Source: Dehalococcoidia bacterium
GTDB lineage: Bacteria > Chloroflexota > Dehalococcoidia > JACVQG01
Assembly: GCA_015661045.1 (NCBI GenBank)
Contig: JACVQG010000225.1
Span: 1-6,959, forward strand
Direction: 5' to 3'
Length of the DNA stretch: 6,959 nucleotides
Shown here: one piece after another, positions 4,962 to 6,959 of the stretch
Position numbering within the stretch: position 1 is the stretch's first letter
Layout of the letters: each line of letters opens with the position of its first letter
Position numbers and translations under genes: made by a program
The notes under the pieces: model-generated
What the model saw: the letters and a program-made list of their open reading frames with translations, nothing else
Database searches by the model: none
What the model was told of the DNA's origin: nothing

Positions 4962-5903
4962 TTGGAAATAGACGCTCACGCCAAACAACAATTACGCGGT
5001 TTAGTATCCGCCATTCAACGGTTCTCGATCCATGATGGCCCTGGTATCAGGACACTCGTATTCATGAAAGGGTGCCCGTTACAATGTTTATGGTGCGGGA
5101 ACCCGGAAACTCAGCAATTCAAACCCCAGTTGCTCTACAGTTCAAACAGGTGTATCGGATGTGCTAGTTGTCTGAAGGCATGTCCGAATGGCAGCATAAT
5201 CATGGCCGGGAATGGGAAGCCGAAAACCGACAGAAAACTGTGCAGGGACTGCGGTATCTGTACGCAGGTCTGTCCATCAGGGGCCAGAACAATGGTGGGG
5301 ATGTATATGTCTGTAGAGGAACTCCTGTGTGAGGTCAAAAAGGATGCCCCTTTCTATCGTAGCTCTGATGGGGGTGTAACGGTTGGCGGTGGTGAGCCGG
5401 CAATGCAGTCACAGACAGTTTCCGAACTGTTACGAAGATGCCAGTTGGAGTTGAATATAAACACCGCTATCGAAACCTGCGGATTCGCGGACTATCAGGC
5501 GCTCGAAACAACTGTACGGTTTGCCGACTTGATATTCTATGATATTAAACATATGGAGCCATCAAGACACAGGGTGCTGACGGGAGTCTCAAATCAAGTG
5601 ATTCTGGAGAATATCCGGAGGCTAGCTCTCGAAGGTAACAGGAAGATAGTAATAAGAACCCCCATAATTCCCGGTTACAATGATTCCGAGGACAGCATCC
5701 GGAAACTGGGGGAGTTCGCGGCCGGGCTGGGGAAAGCTATTGCGAGGGTCGAATTGCTACCCTACCACAACTACGGGGCAATAAAATATATACAATTGGG
5801 CAGGAGATACAGATTGGGAAAAGTAAAAATACCCGCTCCGGAACACCTGTCCAGACTCAAGGATATTATAGTAGCCACAGGGATTGCGGCTCAGATAGGT
5901 TAG
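4962..5903 (+). CDS. Glycyl radical enzyme activase (radical SAM, two ferredoxin-type clusters)
   Basis: This protein of 313 residues would use S-adenosylmethionine and a [4Fe-4S] cluster to abstract hydrogen from Gly778 of the adjacent GRE. The N-terminal IQRFSIHDGPGIRT (18-31) leads into the radical-SAM motif with Cys38, Cys42 and Cys45 (C-x3-C-x2-C). Two further four-cysteine sets follow, Cys64/67/70/74 and Cys94/97/100/104, each of CxxCxxCxxxCP type. These ferredoxin-like inserts are typical of activases for non-PFL GREs and absent from the PFL activase. The SAM-contact motif reads GGGEP (142-146), where SGGEP is commoner. The start is uncertain. An in-frame stop lies at 4947-4949, and the only usual start codon before the conserved region is TTG at 4962. 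No Shine-Dalgarno is visible. The 135-bp gap to the GRE gene carries repeats and a possible promoter. The pairing of the two genes is firm at family level. Confidence 0.92.
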   Translation: MEIDAHAKQQLRGLVSAIQRFSIHDGPGIRTLVFMKGCPLQCLWCGNPETQQFKPQLLYSSNRCIGCASCLKACPNGSIIMAGNGKPKTDRKLCRDCGICTQVCPSGARTMVGMYMSVEELLCEVKKDAPFYRSSDGGVTVGGGEPAMQSQTVSELLRRCQLELNINTAIETCGFADYQALETTVRFADLIFYDIKHMEPSRHRVLTGVSNQVILENIRRLALEGNRKIVIRTPIIPGYNDSEDSIRKLGEFAAGLGKAIARVELLPYHNYGAIKYIQLGRRYRLGKVKIPAPEHLSRLKDIIVATGIAAQIG

Positions 5904-5905
5904 CT

Positions 5906-6088
5906 TTGCCACGGTACATTGGGACAAAGCGGATTACATCTGGTACAACCGCAGTCAACGTGGGATTTTCTCGACCCACGATACCAGTAGTTCTTCACTC
6001 ATTGCGCCTGCCCATACCGACGAGTGCTGGCGTCATCAACGTGACGCATGTCATTACGCGGAGGCTCAGGCAAACTTGCAACTCATAA
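5906..6088 (+). other. Doubtful 60-codon frame, possible beta-sandwich domain relic
   Basis: A frame opening with TTG two bases after the activase stop encodes 60 residues. It includes IGTKRITSGTTAVNVGF and GVINVTHVIT. The pattern 'I-x-SG-T-x-V-x-V ... NVT' resembles short beta-rich repeat domains found in secreted or phage-like proteins, and could be a decayed fragment of one. There is no ribosome site and no complete domain. It may equally be chance translation of non-coding DNA between the activase and the pyr promoter. I would not treat it as a functional gene. Confidence 0.2.
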
Positions 6089-6104
6089 GCTAATATGTTA
6101 TTAT
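6076..6104 (+). promoter_or_regulatory. Promoter of the pyr operon
   Basis: TTGCAA (6076-6081) and TATTAT (6099-6104) are separated by 17 bp, matching 4 of 6 and 5 of 6 consensus bases. Transcription would begin near 6111, producing a leader of about 118 nt that contains the whole PyrR attenuator. The position is just right for the RNA elements that follow. Confidence 0.6.
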
Positions 6105-6110
6105 TCCAGT

Positions 6111-6228
6111 AACAAACGGAGTACCCTTTAAGTCAGTCCAGAGAGGCTGGCAAGGTAGTGAGAGATACCCGGCTACTTCTAAATGAGACTCAATGCCTTC
6201 TGCTAGCTTCTGGCGGGAGGCTTTTTTT
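6111..6228 (+). promoter_or_regulatory. PyrR-responsive attenuator leader of the pyr operon
   Basis: The leader holds a textbook PyrR binding loop. Its lower stem is CCTT (6125-6128) with AAGG (6152-6155), and its upper hairpin is CAGTCCAGAGAGGCTG (6134-6149) with the CNGAGA hexaloop. This agrees with the Bacillus-type consensus UUUAA-N-CAGUCC-N-GAGAGGCU. When UMP-bound PyrR holds this loop, the downstream terminator (6195-6228) can form. Without PyrR, GCTGGC plus AAGG (6147-6155) can instead pair with CCTT and GCTAGC (6197-6200, 6202-6207), with a 1-nt bulge, as an antiterminator that breaks the terminator stem. The mechanism is known for the family; the pairings are read from the sequence and have not been energy-folded. 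Confidence 0.88.
6195..6228 (+). terminator. Intrinsic terminator of the PyrR attenuator
   Basis: GCCTTCTGC (6195-6203) pairs with GCGGGAGGC (6213-6221) across a 9-nt loop, giving 9 pairs including two T-G wobbles. Seven T residues (6222-6228) follow. The T-tract ends directly at the pyrR ATG. The 3' arm includes GGGAGG (6215-6220), which is also the best Shine-Dalgarno for pyrR, spaced 8 nt from the ATG. The hairpin could therefore affect translation as well as transcription. Confidence 0.85.
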
Positions 6229-6747
6229 ATGCCTGATAAAATAATTCTCCATGCTGAAGACCTCAGGCGTGCCCTTACCCGCATAGCTCACGAAATTGTA
6301 GAACGGAACCGGGGCACGGAAGGGCTTCTTTTTGTTGGTCTCCACAGCAGAGGCGTGCCCATTGCCCAGCGCCTGGCACAGACTATCAAAGAAGTTGAAG
6401 GCGCTCAGATTCCTGTGGGCGCACTGGACATCACCCTCTACCGCGATGATATTTCCAAAGGGGCTAAACCCGTCGTTCGCCGCACCGATATTCCCACCGA
6501 TGTCACCGATAAAAATATCGTTCTAATAGACGATGTTCTCTTTACTGGCCGGAGCATCAGGGCTGCGATGGATGCCATCATGGACCTGGGACGGCCCCGC
6601 TCAATTCAACTGGCAGTGCTCATAGACCGGGGCCACAGGGAGCTTCCCATCCGTCCCGATTACGTCGGACGCAATCTACCCACGGGTCGGTCTGAGGCGG
6701 TGGCAGTTAGCGTCAAGAAAGAGCCGGCAGTGGAGACCAGACCATGA
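6229..6747 (+). CDS. pyrR: Bifunctional PyrR: pyr operon attenuator protein / uracil phosphoribosyltransferase
   Basis: PyrR binds the pyr leader RNA in response to UMP/UTP versus PRPP and also has uracil phosphoribosyltransferase activity. The 172-residue product shows the type I phosphoribosyltransferase PRPP motif [10 protein letters not shown] (residues 98-107), followed by the [10 protein letters not shown] that characterises PyrR. The C-terminal [19 protein letters not shown] is a family signature. Length fits the family (about 170-185). I start it at ATG 6229 and not at the in-frame ATG 6193, because 6193 would place the terminator stem inside the coding region. The 6229 start has GGGAGG 8 nt upstream, and [16 protein letters not shown] is a normal PyrR N terminus. 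The binding loop upstream shows autoregulation. The stop overlaps the pyrB start (ATGA), so the two are translationally coupled. Confidence 0.96.
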   Translation: MPDKIILHAEDLRRALTRIAHEIVERNRGTEGLLFVGLHSRGVPIAQRLAQTIKEVEGAQIPVGALDITLYRDDISKGAKPVVRRTDIPTDVTDKNIVLIDDVLFTGRSIRAAMDAIMDLGRPRSIQLAVLIDRGHRELPIRPDYVGRNLPTGRSEAVAVSVKKEPAVETRP

Positions 6748-6959
6748 GTATAATGGAACAGGATAAAAAACTGGTCGATCCCCTTGCCACTAAACACCAA
6801 AAAAAATGGCAACATTGTCATGTCCTGGATGTGGACGACTTCTCCAGGGATGAGATAGAACTGGTGCTGGAGACAGCCGATGCCATGAAGAGTATTCTCT
6901 CCAGGGAGATTAAAAAGGTACCTACTCTCAGAGGCAGGAGTGTTGTGACCCTGTTTTAT
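6744..6959 (+). CDS. pyrB: Aspartate carbamoyltransferase catalytic chain, N-terminal part
   Basis: This is the enzyme of the committed pyrimidine step (carbamoyl phosphate plus aspartate to carbamoyl-aspartate). The frame stays open for 72 codons to the window edge. [20 protein letters not shown] matches the first helices of the carbamoyl-phosphate domain. [11 protein letters not shown] leads into the expected STRTR phosphate-binding loop, which falls just past the end. Compared with the usual start there is an N-terminal extension of about 25 residues ([20 protein letters not shown]). The ATG at 6744 overlaps the pyrR stop by 4 nt, with GGAG 8 nt upstream; ATG 6753 is an in-frame alternative. 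It lies under the same PyrR attenuator. The active-site residues cannot be checked. Confidence 0.92.
   Translation, partial: MSIMEQDKKLVDPLATKHQKKWQHCHVLDVDDFSRDEIELVLETADAMKSILSREIKKVPTLRGRSVVTLFY

Noticed and set aside
5959..5980. Terminator after the activase (CGTGGG/CCCACG stem)
   Set aside because: The stem has only 6 bp with a 10-nt loop, and no T-tract follows on either strand.
6183..6206. Seven-codon leader peptide in the pyr leader
   Set aside because: ATG to TAG is open, but there is no Shine-Dalgarno and the PyrR loop already explains the attenuator. A chance frame is more likely.
6193..6228. pyrR start at ATG 6193
   Set aside because: It would translate the terminator hairpin and add 12 residues not seen in PyrR. 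ATG 6229 has a good Shine-Dalgarno and a typical N terminus.

Overview
This window looks like part of a chromosome from an anaerobic bacterium of moderate GC content. The clearest marker is a glycyl radical enzyme (GRE) gene followed by its radical-SAM activase gene, because glycyl radical proteins are destroyed by oxygen. A PyrR-controlled pyrR-pyrB operon and a small EF-Tu-domain-2-like protein are both familiar from Dehalococcoidia and other Chloroflexota. That placement is inference from gene content only; no rRNA or phylogenetic marker is present.

Layout. Positions 1-126 (minus) hold the N-terminal end of a translation-elongation-factor-like small protein with its own promoter. Positions 127-589 are non-coding and carry a divergent pair of about 38 bp palindromic repeat units, a separate strong hairpin, and a sigma70-type promoter for the next operon. 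Positions 590-1842 hold a two-gene operon: an amidohydrolase-2 (ACMSD-like) protein overlapping by 4 nt a COG1833/DUF123 GIY-YIG nuclease-like protein. Positions 1864-2124 (minus) are a degraded N-terminal remnant of an IS110-family transposase. Positions 2125-2417 are non-coding and contain two perfect palindromes and candidate promoters upstream of the GRE gene (2418-4826). The 135 bp gap after it holds five tandem 7-bp repeats, a palindromic inverted repeat and a candidate promoter, then the GRE activase (4962-5903). A 183-bp reading frame of doubtful status follows. The window closes with a canonical PyrR attenuator leader, pyrR (6229-6747) and the start of pyrB (6744 onward, cut by the window edge).

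How the parts work together. The GRE has the Cys-x-Glu active-site pair (Cys439/Glu441) and the RVxGYxAxF glycyl radical motif (Gly778). It is therefore a GRE of the eliminase/decarboxylase type, not a pyruvate formate-lyase, but I cannot name its substrate. The activase carries the radical-SAM cluster plus two ferredoxin-type cluster motifs and should install the glycyl radical on this partner. No small decarboxylase subunit, microcompartment shell gene or dedicated transporter lies in the window. The upstream amidohydrolase belongs to a superfamily that includes decarboxylases and hydrolases of aromatic-type acids. A joint pathway with the GRE is possible, but an insertion-sequence remnant separates the two. 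The pyrimidine genes are functionally separate: uridine nucleotide-bound PyrR would bind the leader RNA and favour the terminator just in front of pyrR.

The most distinctive elements are the substrate-unassigned GRE/activase pair, the palindromes in front of it, the repeat-filled GRE-activase spacer, and the overlap of the pyrR Shine-Dalgarno with the attenuator stem.
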